64,000 nucleotides of DNA from Cymbidium sinense (GCA_021442155.1 CM038218.1:57993768-58057767); one strand, 5' to 3'. Shown: positions 12,616 through 24,305, numbered from the stretch's first letter. A program made the numbers and translations. The notes: a model not told the origin generated them from the letters alone.

Positions 12616-15600
12616 GGGGAAACCCCATGATGCGGGGGTATTTTATTGCCACAAAGGTCTTAAAGGGGATAAACTCAAACTAGTGCTCAAAGAGCTACAA
12701 TCAAGGAGTAAATCCCCATCTAAGTATATCCAAGAGCAAAAGAAAACATTAAAGCAATCAAAAGATACAAGATGATTAACATAATAGGCTAAAGGAAGGT
12801 TAAGGTCAATGCTCTGATGGTTGTAAGAGTGCTTGGTAATATGGAGCAAACCTGCAAGATAAAAAGAGAGAAACACCTGCAAAGTTATAATGAGAGAGAG
12901 ATTAGAACAATTAAGGTAATACAGACAAAAAGGTAGAAGGAAACAATATAATATGAGTATGATAATAAGGAAATATGATAGAGAAGGCTCAGGCTCAATC
13001 ACACCATGTTGGGGCAGATGCAAGTATGAGCATCCAAACTTCAGCAGAAGGGTTACATCACATGAGCTACTACCGAACCAAAAAGGTGTAAGAACATCAC
13101 GCCCATCATAGCCAATAAACCTGTAAGAAGGAAGCACCCAGTTGTTGATAATCATGTGAGCTTTATTACCTGCAAACCTAAACAAAATCATATTTATGCA
13201 TATGAAATAGGTCAGCATAGAAATCATCCACTGGAAAATAGCAGCAGAAGAAGTAGTCTGCTGAAATCCTGTGAAGCAAGTCAATGAGTCTTTAAATGAC
13301 ACCATCCCAATTATAAGGTATATAAATGAATCAGTCGGGCCAGAAGTACAGCTTAGGGGTAGTGTGAAGTCCAGAAAATGAGCCCAATCAATATAATGAA
13401 TGTAGGTGTACAAACCCTTATTAGATCCAAATCAATAGTTGGCAAGAAATAATAGTAAGGAAGGCAAAACCGAAACCAAGAAAATAGCCAATAAGCATGC
13501 GTAAAAGCATAGAACTAAACCATAAATAGGAAAACAGCGTTCATAATACCACCCCTTAATAGTAGAGATTATATTCCAAGAAGTAAGCACTAACCTGACT
13601 GGTCCCAGATTAGAAAAACTGGGAGTCCATATAATTTCCATATGAGAATCCAGAAAAACAAGACAGCAGATAACCAAGAGTAAAAGGCAGCCCAGGCAGT
13701 AGCAGCCAAGACAGCCAAAGCCAAGACATGAAAGGGCTGCATAAAGATTGCATTCCAGGACAGATCCCCAAGAAAAAAAGACAGAGCACAAGCCATTCAG
13801 GTCCCAGTTGGGAATAGAAACAACAAGGGTAATGTAGATCACAGTTATCAGATAATGAGCAATACCCCAGATAGAAATAGCAAGGGCACTCAGAGAAACA
13901 GCCCCAATAATAAAATAGCTAGTGCAACAGAAATATAAATTAGGATCCACATTAGAATCCAGAAAAATAAGATAGCAAATAACCAAGACAAAAAAATAGC
14001 CAAGGCAGTAGTAGCCAAGACAACAAGGGACAACATAGTACCATAATTCAAGAAAGCCATAATCCAGACACCAATGACCAAAACAAACAGAGATAGCATA
14101 ATCTGGACAAGCATCTGGAAACCCTTAATCATTTCCGAGCATAACCGAACATGAAAAACTACCGTGTTGAGGAACAACACAGGCAATCAGAGAGCCAATC
14201 AGAGAGCCAATCCCAACAGCAGAGAGGTTATTGCCAGATTGGAACCCACCAGCAAAAGGATCAAAAGGATCAAAAATTGTATTCAAATGAAAAACATCAT
14301 TAGAATCCAGACAAAACAATATAACAGGTAACCAAGGCAAAAAACCAGCCAGGACAGCAACAAATAGGGCAAAACCATCCAAGCCTCTCAATCAGAGTAG
14401 ACAATGCCATAGTTAATAGCCAAGAAGATATAACATAGGAATAAGTATCTTGAGTGCAGCAATCCGGACAGCAAACACCAAAAAACCTTAGGCAATCAAG
14501 ACAACAAAAACCAGCTAGCTTGCCATAAAACCACCCATCCAGGAAAAGCGCAATTGATACAAGTTTAATGGGGTTCAAAACAAAACCAACCAAGCAATCA
14601 TCAACATCTTGCTGAACAAAACAAACCAAAACCCCAGAAATAGCCTATAGAGTATTAATCCAGTGCAGCCAACAACCAAGGAAATTAATACCAACAAGCT
14701 GGCCAAGAATCCACCCCAAAAGCATATATAAAGATAGGGTGGGGAAGAAAACTCCCCACCACAAGCCAATCCAATAAGGGACATTCAAAGCATTAGCATG
14801 ATTAGTCACATTAATCCGGTTACAAGGATAAGAGTGCGGGGAAGACCAGACAACCCAAAGAGTTAGCGCGAGGACAGAAAGAGAAACAAAGAAAAAAGGG
14901 TAAACACAGGAAAAACCAAAAAGAAAGGTCAACATGAAAGCCCATTCCTATAGGGAGCAAGATAAGACCAAAGCCCCAATCTCAGAAGCTTCCTGCACAG
15001 AAAGGTTCTCTTGAATATGAAGAAACTCCATCCAGGGCAGAAAATAAATAGTACAAATAAGAGTTACATAAAAGGTTAACCAAGAAGTACTATCAAAGTT
15101 TTGCACAATGATATTTCTGCCATTAAGGGTAAGGAGGTCAGCAGCAACCTGTGAGAAAGCCTGCAAAGAACATCCATAGCAGGTGGAAGAAAAGAAGAAA
15201 GCACCAAGATCCCACCAAAGAGACCTGAAAGCAGAAATGGATTCAGAAAGAGCTTCGTAAGGGGTCCAGATACAGATAAACAACAACCAAGATGATAAGT
15301 ATCGACAAAAGGCCAAATAACCTCTTCATGCATAGAAATAAATTAAAATATAATTCCCAGTAAAAGAAAATCGCTCAAGCTAGAATCAAAGAGAATATGG
15401 GAGACAATCAAGATATCAAAACCAAGATCATTATCTTAGGATCCAATAACCTAACAAGAATCATCAAGATCCCAAGTGGGATTGCAATTATAAAACCATA
15501 ATAACAAAAGCTCAACTGGGTTCCAATTCAAGAGATTGATGTGCATATAATTTAACATCTGCCCCATAATATTGTAAATGCCAAAAACAGAGTTCTTCCA

Positions 15601-15799
15601 ACTAAAGGAGAAGGGGTAAAGGCAGCAAGTCATGGTAAAGAGCACAAGACAATAATGATATCTATGAGGAGTATCCATAAAGAACACAAGGAAATAGAAA
15701 ACCAAAAAAAAAGGAAGACGAAGAGGAGAATTAGATTCTGAGGTAAGGAAGCCGGAATTGTCCAAGTTGACTCACATAGTATTTGGGTATTGTAAATTA
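12616..15799 (-). other. LINE 3' UTR, long and internally repetitive
   Basis: This 3.2 kb follows the RNase H stop codon and reaches the poly(A). It is A-rich on the plus strand, with many short overlapping minus-strand ORFs in competing frames that encode hydrophobic, Trp/Phe/Leu-rich stretches with no recognisable domain; I read them as non-coding. A related block recurs near 13,660, 13,975 and 14,320 (landmarks such as ATAACCAAG followed by GCAGTAG and AGCCAAGAC), giving units of about 310-345 bp. Diverged traces continue to about 14,530. Unusually long for a plant LINE 3' UTR. Confidence 0.65.
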
Positions 15800-16213
15800 A
15801 TCAAAGAGGATGATATGTAATCTGCACCCAGTTAGCAAGGTAATCAACAGCGTTACCTTCACCCCAAACATGAGTGATGGTAAAATTCGGTTGAGAGAGA
15901 GAAGAGCCCTAGTTTGCTTGAGAAGGTAGTACAAACAAGCGTTGCTCATATTGGTAGAAGTCAAAAGGTCAATCAGTAGAAGAGCGTCCACCTCTATCCA
16001 AATATTGAGCCAGCCATTTTGAAGACAAATTTCAAGAGCTTTGTGGACTGCCATAAGCTCAGTATAAGGGACAGTGCTAGAAATAAGGGGATAAGCAAAT
16101 GCACATAGGACTATACCCTTAGAATCCCTGAAAATGCCTCCACAACCAGAGCCATTATGAGAGACAGAGCCATCAGTATTAATTTTAATAATATGATCAA
16201 GAGGTTTTTCCAA
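15800..16213 (-). pseudogene. LINE ORF2 C-terminal RNase H domain
   Basis: Minus-strand translation gives IKINTDGSVS (first catalytic Asp), GCGGIFRDSKG, then YTELMAVHKALEICL (catalytic Glu) and IEVDALLLIDLL (next Asp). After a frameshift near 15,880, HVWGEGNAVDYLANWVQ follows, the usual 'EGN..AD.LA' end of this family, with a stop at 15,800-15,802. This domain removes RNA from the RNA:DNA hybrid during plant LINE replication. Motif order and the length of about 135 residues agree with the RVT_3 family. One frameshift splits it. Confidence 0.88.
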
Positions 16214-17260
16214 AAAACCATTCTATCATTTCGATAGTAAAGATCGGAAGGTTGAGGCCAAGTTTATTGCAAATGACTGCTTTAAAATGTTTATGATGAA
16301 TTAAATTGGCTTTAAACAAGTCACAAATTTTTTTTAGTTCTAGTAATAATCCTCATGTGATTCATACAATCCCACGATGTTTAGCTTCATTTGGTCCATC
16401 CATATGAACCAAATAAGAGTAATGGAGATTATGATTTTAATATGACCTTTAATGGCATTGTCAAAGTAAACTTTAAGAAGTTGATATATAGTAAAAGTAC
16501 AATTAAAATTGACAGTGTTGAATAGATCGTCATACCAAATCCAAATTTTAGATGCAATAGCCCCATTAACAAAACATGGTTAACATTCTCAACATGGGAA
16601 CAACATTGACATTTAGAGGGTAAATAAAACCCTTTACCCCACAACAAAGAGTCAACAGAATAAAGTTTTTAGGATACGCCAAGTTAGAAGAGTAAGAAGA
16701 GGGATATTGTTATTCCAAATTTTGGAGAACACAATAGAAGAATCCTGAGTGTCCTTAGTGTGAAGCCACACATTTTTAAGGTTGAAATCCCCATTATGAG
16801 ATAGCTTAAAGATAACTGATCATGATTGTTAGAGTGATAGGAATATTAGTAATCATATTTAAGAAAGTGGAAGGAATAGAATCAAGAATCTTACTAGTGT
16901 TCCACTTGTGGTTTTGCTGAATGAATTAACTCGAGAAGGGAAGTGGAGTGAGTGTAGAGTAATTCATCAATGGATCCACCACCACTCCAGTTGTCTTGCC
17001 AAAAGAAGGAATTTCCAGAGTTTATGCCCCAAAAAATTAAGGATTCAAAGATCCCATTTGACGTAACAAAGTCTTCTCCACACGTGAGAATCACCGATTT
17101 AAAGGGACAAATGAGAGGATGTTTACCCGCAATATTTAGAAGTCATGAAATTAAAAGACTATTTTTGCTCCTAAAATTCCACCAAAGTTTGTAGGAGAAG
17201 GCATTGATAACTTCTTTGATGGATTTACATCCTGGACCTCCCTCTTCAAGGGTACCACAA
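16214..17260 (-). pseudogene. LINE ORF2 region between RT and RNase H, including zf-RVT
   Basis: Minus-strand pieces match the usual plant LINE order: GGPGCKSIKEVINAFSYKLW (near 17,200-17,260), then SGNSFFWQDNWSGGGSIDEL (16,970-17,030), then the zinc-binding zf-RVT segment LPSKCQCCSHVENVNHVL with paired Cys and His (16,570-16,630). The frame changes several times and stops are frequent. The zf-RVT module is common in plant LINE ORF2 and in host pseudogenes derived from it. No intact ORF remains. Confidence 0.8.
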
Positions 17261-18720
17261 CTTTAGACCAAGATGACCTGCATTCTTTTAGATGAGGTAT
17301 TGGTTCCCCGTAAGAATTTGTTTAGAGACTCAATTCTATTAATGGTAGAATTGGTAGGCACAATGGTTTGAAGAAGGTATATAGGCATGGAATTTAGAGT
17401 GCTCTTGATCAAGGTAAGCCTACCACCGAAAGAGAGTAAATGAAATTCCCAAACCAAAATTTTGTTAGAAATTTTTTGAATTAGATCATCAAAAAGGTGT
17501 GATCTTTTTTGGCCTTTAAAAGAGGAGCCCCTAGGTAATTAAGAGGAGTTGATTTTGCTTAAAATTAGTAATCGGATATTTGGTTAAGTCTATTAGGAGG
17601 AATCTTAGTTGAAGGAATAAAGCATTTTCCTTCATTAAGAAAAAGACCACCAACTTTACCAAAATCATTTAGAAGGTTCTTAATGGTTTTAACATGTTGA
17701 AGGGAGCCTGAAGATAATGAAATCATCTCGAAAGCTAAGATGAGAAATAGGAAACCTCCATGAGTTTTAAAAGACATATTAGGATTATTAGCAAAAAGAT
17801 CGTTAAGGCTCTGTATTCAATAGCGATGATAAAAAGAGAAGGTGATAGTGGGTCACCTTGCCTCAAACCATGGCTAGAAGGAAAGAAACCTATGGACTCG
17901 CCATTCATGATAATCGAAAACCAGACATTCGTGATACACCTTTTTATAATCCAGATAAAACTATCGAAAAAAACCAAACAAATTGTGATTTGAAAGAGAA
18001 AATCCCATGAGAGTTTGTCAAAGGCTTTAGCGATATCTAGTTTGAATAAGATGTTGCCTCCTCTAGTAGGGACATCAAGGTCATGAACCAGCTCTTGAGC
18101 AAGAAGAATATTATCCGATATTGCTCTATGTTTAACAAAACCAGTTTGATTTGGGGAGATGATTTTAGGAAGCAAAGGGCTGCCTATTATTTATTAATTT
18201 AGTAATGAGTTTTGAAAAAGGTGCAAAGACTAATCGGTCTAAAATCGCCCCAAGATTCAGGATTGTTAGTTTTGGAAATAAGGACAATAGAAGTGCTTGA
18301 AAAGTATTTGGGAATAGGATTGCCATCAAGGAAATCAATAACAGAATCAACTAAGTTAGTTTTAATAAATGGCCAACAATTTGAAAGAAATGGGTCGATA
18401 GCCGTCCGAATGTGAGTCGTTGTTCATGTTCTTAAGAGTATTACTAATCTTCTTCTAGACACATAGTGAGTAAATGATTATCCTCATTGTTAATCATAGA
18501 AGGGATGAGATGGGTGTTAGATAAAGTTCCCAGCAATATATTAGAATTTAATAAAGTTTGGAAATGATGTATGATAGAATCCTTAATATCATTGTTATCG
18601 GTTATCCATTCACCATTAGAGTTCTTAATTTTCTTAATCGAGTTTAATGCTTTCCGCTTATTATAATAAATGGCATGAAAATACCGGTGTTTCACACCAT
18701 CGCATTATGTTTGCTTAGCT
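17261..18720 (-). pseudogene. LINE ORF2 reverse transcriptase domain
   Basis: Recognisable blocks in order on the minus strand: ISPNQTGFVKHRAISDNILL (RT block 1-2, ~18,110-18,170), FKLDIAKAFDKLSWDFL with the first catalytic Asp (~18,000-18,050), GLRQGDPLSPSLF (~17,850), the YxDD-equivalent box read as FRDD at 17,722-17,733, VKTIKNLLNDFGKVGGL (~17,640-17,700), and LLSFGGRLTLIKSTLNSMPI (~17,380-17,445). The usual box in this family is FADD, so Ala is replaced by Arg. Frameshifts separate most blocks. The upstream part (18,440-18,720) holds the typical KIKNSNGEWITD connector. Non-functional. Confidence 0.92.
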
Positions 18721-19715
18721 TTTGGCCAATAGGTTTCTTCCATGTTTTGATAATTAACCAAGTTATTCTTGGCAATGTTCAACTCCTCAAGTTTACTGGG
18801 ATCAATTGAGACATCCTCTTCAAGGGAACAAACCTCTTGTTCCATAGCTTTAAGATTTGTGAAAAGGTTTTTAAAAATGTGTTTGTTCCACCAATTGAGA
18901 TTTTGTTTAAGTCTTTTGAGCTTAAGTCAAAGACGAGTCATACCTTTAACAGAATTATCCGGGAAAATAAAGGCCATCCAATTAGTGAGAGCGACATTGG
19001 TGAAGTCACTATGTTGGGTCCACATATTTTGAAATCTGAAAGGAGAGGGAGTAGATGGGTTAGGGGGGATTTTTGAAGGAAATCAAAAGAGGAGCATGGT
19101 CAGACAAAGTTACTCAAATGCTCAACATTAGTAGTAGCCACGATTGATCCAAAGAGAATTAAAGAGGGTCCTATCAAGACGCCAAAGTCTAGAGTTGTGC
19201 CACATAAAGTTAGACCCGGAAACCAATGTCGATCGTTGCAATCAAGGATCATATTTGAGAAGTCCTCCATGGAATGAAGGTTAGAGTACATCCTCCCCTT
19301 CTTTCAACTAGCTATGATAGTATTGAAATCACCTCCAACCAACCGTGGAAGGTTAGCAGGAAGCATGGTGCAAGTGATTCCAAAGGATGTTCCTATCAGC
19401 TACAAGAAGCATAGATAAAGAGCCAAAAGTCGATAAGTCACCTAAGGAGATTTTGACATTAACCAATTGGTCAAGATCATCAATGATGGAAATGGTGATG
19501 GAGTTATGCCAAAAGCACCAAATTTTATTATTAAGATTGAAGAAAAAATTATGAAAACCAAGGGATCTAGTGACTAAAGCAATCTTGGAAGAATTAATGA
19601 AAGGTTCAATAAGAACAAGTAACTTGATATTATGAACATGAACAAAGACTCCTAACACGATTGCGGACAGGAAGAGGCCGACAACCCCGGATATTCCAAA
19701 TAAGAAAATTAATCA
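18721..19715 (-). pseudogene. LINE ORF2 AP-type endonuclease domain
   Basis: ORF2 opens near 19,712 with FLIWNIRG (metal-binding Asn). A frameshift leads to KLLVLIEPFINSS (catalytic Glu in the LxEP box), then NKIWCFWHNS, GDFNTI near 19,330, RLWRLDRTLFNSLW (~19,160-19,200) and finally LSDHAPL (the SDH box, ~19,096-19,112). All signature boxes of the plant LINE exonuclease-endonuclease-phosphatase domain are present in the right order, but in several frames. This enzyme nicks target DNA for target-primed reverse transcription. Beyond the SDH box the sequence continues into the linker that precedes RT. Confidence 0.87.
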
Positions 19716-19954
19716 TAAGGAGACAACCAAAAGTGAAAAGGAAAAAAGAAAGGAAAGAGAGGAGAGAAATGATGACACATTACTTGTGTGGGGTGGAAGA
19801 AGAGCGAGTGGTTCTAGAGAAGTTATTATCAGAAAATTTTGCTTTGTAGGGTTTTTGTTTTTAACAATTTGAAAGGGTCTATCAGAATCCAAATTATCTC
19901 TATCAGAAAGGGATTGATTTTGGGTTCCTAATAGTAGAAGAATCTATCAATGTT

Positions 19955-21216
19955 TTAGAAGAGGGATTTCACCTTCTTCCGTCGGAGAGTGTGAGAAATT
20001 GGGTTCAATTGATTATCACTCAATGGAAATAGATGGGAAGTTCCACCATTTGTAATACAAATATCTTTCTCAAAATGTTTTGCCATAGGGTCATCATTGT
20101 TTTGGTCCATTATATGATTCTCATTCAAATTGTTTAATTGGGTGTCCAATATAAGGCTACCATTCAGATTTTTAGTAGGATTTAACTGAAGCAAAGAGCT
20201 ATTGTAGGAAACCAAATTATTACAAGCAGGGGTGAGGTTAGGTAAATTGCCATTGGTAGCGTCACACCCCTCAATGCCTATTTTAGTACCAAGGTCAGAG
20301 TGTTTTCTAATAGATAGATTAGTAGGAGGAGTAGGGAGGAGAGGCTCTTTTTGAGTATTTTAGGCACATATGCTAGAGTATTGGTTTTCCCAGTTCCATT
20401 AATGGTTTTCATATTCTGTGGTAAATTTTTTCTGAGATTAGGATGAAGCACAAAGCATTCTGAGTGATCATGCCCGTGAATCTTGCAGTGAGTGCAAAAG
20501 ACAGGAAAATTTTTGAAATTGACTTTTTGACTATATCCAAATTTTTCGGAGCCAATCCAAACTTCTTTGGGATATTTTTTGTGATGTCTATCTCAATGAG
20601 AATACGAGCGACAGATGGCCTAGATCTAGTGGCCGTTGCTTGGTCTATTTGGAGAGGCCTACCAAAAGGCCACCAACAAAGAAACAAAACTTGATGAGTG
20701 ACATAATGTATTCGCATGTTAGGAAAAGCAAGCCAAAGAGGGACAATGGGAGATTCCTCTTTGACATCAAAGAGGGACCATTTCAATAGCCGCATATGAC
20801 AATTATGCACAAAGTAAGAATGACGAAAACCCGAATAATCTAAATCATTTGAGAGTTGAATAAGAATGTGACGGGATCGATCAGCCCAATAGAGAAAGTA
20901 CCCGATAATTTTAAACTATGAAAGAAAGAGAATATTATCAAGAGTCGGGCGTCTAAGGGAGAATTTACCCACCAAAGCAACTCAAGGGCTTAGCAAGTTT
21001 CTCAACATCCCGACCAACACATTACAATCCACGATAAGATGTCAAAATGAGATTAACCAAGCATTCGAGGTGGATCTTACCGATAAAGCCTCTTTGAATG
21101 ATTTAACAAGTGCATTAACGTGAGCAATCAATCCGAAAACCTCAGAGAGTAGGAGAGCAAAGCCGCGGCCAAGATCGAGGCGACGTGGGATTCGCAGAGA
21201 CCAGAGCCTCCGCCAT
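19955..21216 (-). pseudogene. LINE ORF1 (DUF4283 domain and CCHC zinc knuckle)
   Basis: The likely start is the ATG at 21,216-21,214 (MAEALVSANPTSPRSW), in the first GC-rich part of the element. The conserved core lies at 20,430-20,790: LLKWSLFDVKEESPIVPLWL, then LFLCWWPFGRPLQIDQATA and RPSVARILIEIDITKNIPKK, a close fit to the DUF4283 family of plant LINE ORF1 and related nucleic-acid-binding proteins. After a frameshift, FCTHCKIHGHDHSEC (C-x2-C-x4-H-x4-C) forms the zinc knuckle near 20,465-20,510. A polar Asn/Asp/Leu-rich tail ends near 19,960. ORF1 proteins bind element RNA to form the retrotransposition particle. Several stops lie between start and core. Confidence 0.85.
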
Positions 21217-21361
21217 TGCTTCTAATCCAAGGACATCAGAGAGTCGACACGCCAGCCCAGAGAAGCACGCAGAAGCAATTACCCGAGAACGGCCAATCCA
21301 CCGAGGGGAACAAAAAATCGCCAGAGGGAGCCACCGAGAGGGAAAGCGGATTTTTTTTTTT
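21217..21361 (-). other. LINE 5' end / 5' UTR
   Basis: This short GC-rich segment (landmarks TCGGTGGCTCCCTCTGGCGA and TGGCCGTTCTCGGG on the minus strand) precedes the ORF1 ATG. It ends at a T11 run on the plus strand (21,351-21,361), after which the satellite resumes. The composition contrasts strongly with the flanks. L1-type elements carry an internal promoter here, but no specific element could be recognised. Confidence 0.6.
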
Positions 21362-22199
21362 GGGTTTAGGGTTAGTTTTGTATTTTAGTTTATTTAGGTT
21401 TAGGGTTTAAGGTTAGGTTTTTTTAATTTTTTTAATTTTCTTTTTTTTTATTTTTTAAATTAAGTAAACTAGAAGGTTTAGGTTTATTTTATTTATTTTT
21501 AATTTATTTTAGTTTATTTATTATTTTTATTTAGGTTTATTTTTATTTTTATTTTTATTTTGTTTAGTTTATTTATTTTAGGTTTATTTATTTTAGTTTA
21601 GGTTTTTTAAATTAGTTTACTTTTTAGGTTTAAGTTAATGTTTATTTTTTAGTTTAGTTTTATTTTTATTTTATTTTTTAAGTTTAGATTTTATTTTTTA
21701 CTTTTAGGTTTAGGTTTAAGTTTTTATTTTATTTTTTTAGGTTTAGGTTTTAGTTTATTATTTTAGGTTTACTTTTAGGTTTTATTTTTAAGTTTAGCTC
21801 ACGTAGATTATTTTATTTTATTTAGTTTAGGTTTAGTAGGTTTAGTTTTTTTAGGTTTAGGTTTAGGTTTATTTATTTTAGTTTAGTTTTTAGTTTAGGT
21901 TTAGTTTATTTTGTTTTATTTTAGGTAGATTTTTTTAGTTGGGGGTTTAGGTTTTATTTTATTTATTTTAGGTTTTATTTTAAGCATATTTTAGGTTTAG
22001 GTTTTATTTAGTTTTAATTTTATTTTATTTTAGGTTTATTTTATCTTATTTAGGTTTATTTTATAAAAGTTTAGTATTTTATTTTATCTTTTTTGGAGGT
22101 TAGGTCAGGGTTAGTTATGTTTTGTTTTATTTTATCTTTATCTTTTTTTGGGTTTTAATTATTATTTAGGTTTATCTTTTAGGATCAGGTTTAGCTTTT

Positions 22200-22530
22200 A
22201 GGTTTATGGTCATGGTCATGGTTTGGGTTTAGGTCAATAGGGAGGGTCTGGGGAGGAGGTCATCTGGCCTGTAAGGTGTAAGCCTGGGGGTGTGGTAGGG
22301 CCTGGGCCCAGGGTGGGGCCCAGTGCATAGTGGTTAGCCTAGTGGCTAGGGCCTTTTGGGTGGGTGGCCCAGGTTAGGGTTTAGGAGTTTAGGGTTTAGG
22401 GCCCAGGTTTAGCCTCAGTGGTAAAGATTTATGGAGGATTTAAGTTTTTGGTTTAGGATCTGTGGGTTGGTCAGGTAGTTCAGTGGCCCAGTTTAGTGGT
22501 GTGGGTCAGGGTTTATGATTTAGGTTTTGG
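22200..22530. repeat. GC-rich island in the telomere-like satellite (1)
   Basis: Within the T-rich satellite this stretch contains GGGCCTGGGCCCAGGG-like strings, GTGGCCCAGG and CAGTGGCCCAG, mixed with normal TTTAGGG units (near 22,376-22,405). It reads as the same heptamer with the TTT replaced by CCC or CTC. The unsupported ORFs in it are by-products of repeat periodicity. Confidence 0.6.
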
Positions 22531-22608
22531 TAGGTTTAGGGTTTAGTTTAGTTTAGAGAGTTTAGGTTCAAGTTTTAGTTTCTGTCTGATTTTAAATTAG
22601 GGTTTTGG

Positions 22609-22812
22609 TTTTTTTTTTTTGAACAGAATTCAAGGTCAACATTTCTTCTTTTTGACTTCATCAATGAAGTAACACACCAAGTTTTCTAAGACATATGTGA
22701 CGACATAGATAAAAAATGAGCATCCATAGAGTAAATCAAAAACCCTAGATAACTAGAACCGTCTCTACTATAAAGACAATTCCATCAGCAAATCGTAGAT
22801 AATTTTTTGACT
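22609..22812 (-). pseudogene. Glycine-rich protein retrocopy, copy E (3' UTR remnant)
   Basis: Carries the 3' UTR landmarks of the other copies (CAACATTTCTTCTTTTTGA, AGTAACACACCAAGTTTTCT, GATAAAAAATGAGCATCC, AACCGTCTCTACTATAAAGA). The minus-strand 3' end is a run of 12 A (T12 at 22,609-22,620), the longest tail of the set. The coding part is missing, and the right edge passes into the same TTTTTATTTTATTTAGG junction seen in copies D and F. Confidence 0.7.
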
Positions 22813-23885
22813 TCAATTTTTATTTTATTTAGGTTTTTTATTCTTAGGTTTATTTTATTTTTTTTAGTTTAATTTAGGTTTTAATTTATTTTATTTTAGT
22901 TTATTTTTATTAATTTATTTTATTTTATTTTTAGGTTTAGGTTTAGATTTTAGTTTAGGTTTTTATTTTATTTAATATTCTTATTTTATTTAGGTTTAGG
23001 TCTTTTTATATTTTATATTTTTTGTTTTATTTTGTTTAGGTTTAGATTTTTAGGTTTTTGGGTTTAGGGTAGGGTTTAGAGTTTAGGGTTTAGTGTTTTA
23101 AATGAAGATTTAGGTAGGGTTTTAGGGTTAAGGGTTTAGGGTTAGCTTAGGGTTTAGGGTTCTCTTTTAAATTACAAACCCAGGCTTATATTTATTTAGT
23201 TTATTTTTTATTTATTTTAGTTTATTTTATTTTTATTTATGCTTATTTATTACTTTGATTTAGGTTAGTTTATTTATTTAGGTTTATTTATTTTAGTTTA
23301 GGTTTTTTATTTTAGTTTATTTTTTAGGTTTAAGTTTAGGTTTATTTTTTAGTTGAGTTTTATTTTTTATGTTTAGGTTTTATATTTTATTTTTAGGTTT
23401 TTATTTTTTTTTTGAAGGTTTTGGTTTTAGGTTTTTATTTAAGGTTAATTTTAAGGTTTAGGTTCATTTTTTGCTTATTTCATTTTATTTAGTTTGCTAG
23501 GTTTAGGTTTAGTTTACTTTAGGCATGCTTCAGGTTCTTTATTTTAGTTTAGTTTATTTTATTTTATATTTAGATAATTTTATTTTGTTTATTTTAATTT
23601 TATTTTATTTTTAGGTTTTTTTTTAGTTTAGGGTTTAGGTTTTATTTTTTTATTTATTTTTAGGTTTTAATTTAGTTTTTATTTTAATTTTTATTTTAGG
23701 TATTTTAGGTTAATTACATAATTTATTTCTATAGATTTTATTTTACCCATATTTTATCTTTTAGTTTAAGGTTATTATTTATTTTATTTTAGTTTATTTT
23801 TTATTTATTTTATTTAGGTTTAGGTTTTAGTAGGTTTATTTTATTTAATAAGTTTATTTATTTATTTTATCTTTGGTTTATTTAG

Positions 23886-24305
23886 ATGTGTTTAGGTTTA
23901 GGGCCTGTGTGGCCCAGGGAGGAGTGGTTTGGTAGGCCTAGGGCCCAAAGCCCAGGCTCAGGAGGTTTAGTGGAGGTTAAGGGTCAGCCTAGAGCCCATT
24001 CCAAGCCCAGGGCCTCAGGGGCCCAGGGCCCAGTGGTAGTGGTAATATATGGGGTATCAGTGGCTCAGGCCTTTAGGATCAGACTAGGCCCATGGTGCCA
24101 GGGTCAGGCCAGAGTCAGGCCCAGGGTCATAGGGCCCAGGGTTTAGGCTCACAGTCAGGTCAGAGGAGCCCAGTTTAGTGCGGGTGCTATAGTGGTCCAT
24201 AAGGGCCCAGGGCCCAGGCCCAGGGCTGAGGCCTGGGAAGGAGGGCCCAGGGCCCAGGATAGGTTTAGGCCCAGGTAGGGGATCCAGGGCCCAGCTCATT
24301 GTAGT
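23886..24305. repeat. GC-rich CCCAGGG-type island in the satellite (2)
   Basis: About 400 bp dominated by GGGCCCAGG and CCCAGGGC strings, with sharp borders to T-rich repeat on both sides. The heptamer register is still visible: CCCAGGG takes the place of TTTAGGG, and TTTAGG units remain interspersed (GGTTTAGGCTC, GGTTTAGGCCC). Both strands have open frames here because of the lack of A and T; they encode Gly/Pro/Ala/Arg repeats and are not genes. Confidence 0.7.

Larger units (their letters stand above)
12599..21361 (-). mobile_element. L1-type plant LINE (non-LTR retrotransposon), degenerate
   Basis: The element runs on the minus strand from a GC-richer 5' end near 21,350 to a poly(A) tail at 12,599-12,615. 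Order in its own direction: 5' UTR, ORF1 (DUF4283-like domain plus CCHC knuckle), ORF2 with AP-type endonuclease, reverse transcriptase, zf-RVT and C-terminal RNase H, and a 3' UTR of about 3.2 kb. That order, and the RNase H at the end of ORF2, are those of plant L1-clade LINEs. At ~8.7 kb it seems nearly full length. Every coding section carries stops and frameshifts, so it is an old inactive copy. It splits the satellite, which resumes on both sides with the same repeat. Confidence 0.9.

Noticed and set aside
12643..15765. Series of overlapping minus-strand ORFs encoding hydrophobic Trp/Phe/Leu-rich peptides, which look like membrane proteins
   Set aside because: They lie downstream of the RNase H stop of the LINE, compete in all three frames, share a repeat unit, and lack any consistent frame or start context. 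They fit an A-rich 3' UTR.
23886..24299. Open frames on both strands in the GC-rich island (Gly/Pro/Arg/Ala-rich)
   Set aside because: Openness on both strands follows from the lack of TAA/TAG/TGA in CCCAGGG-type repeat; no domain.
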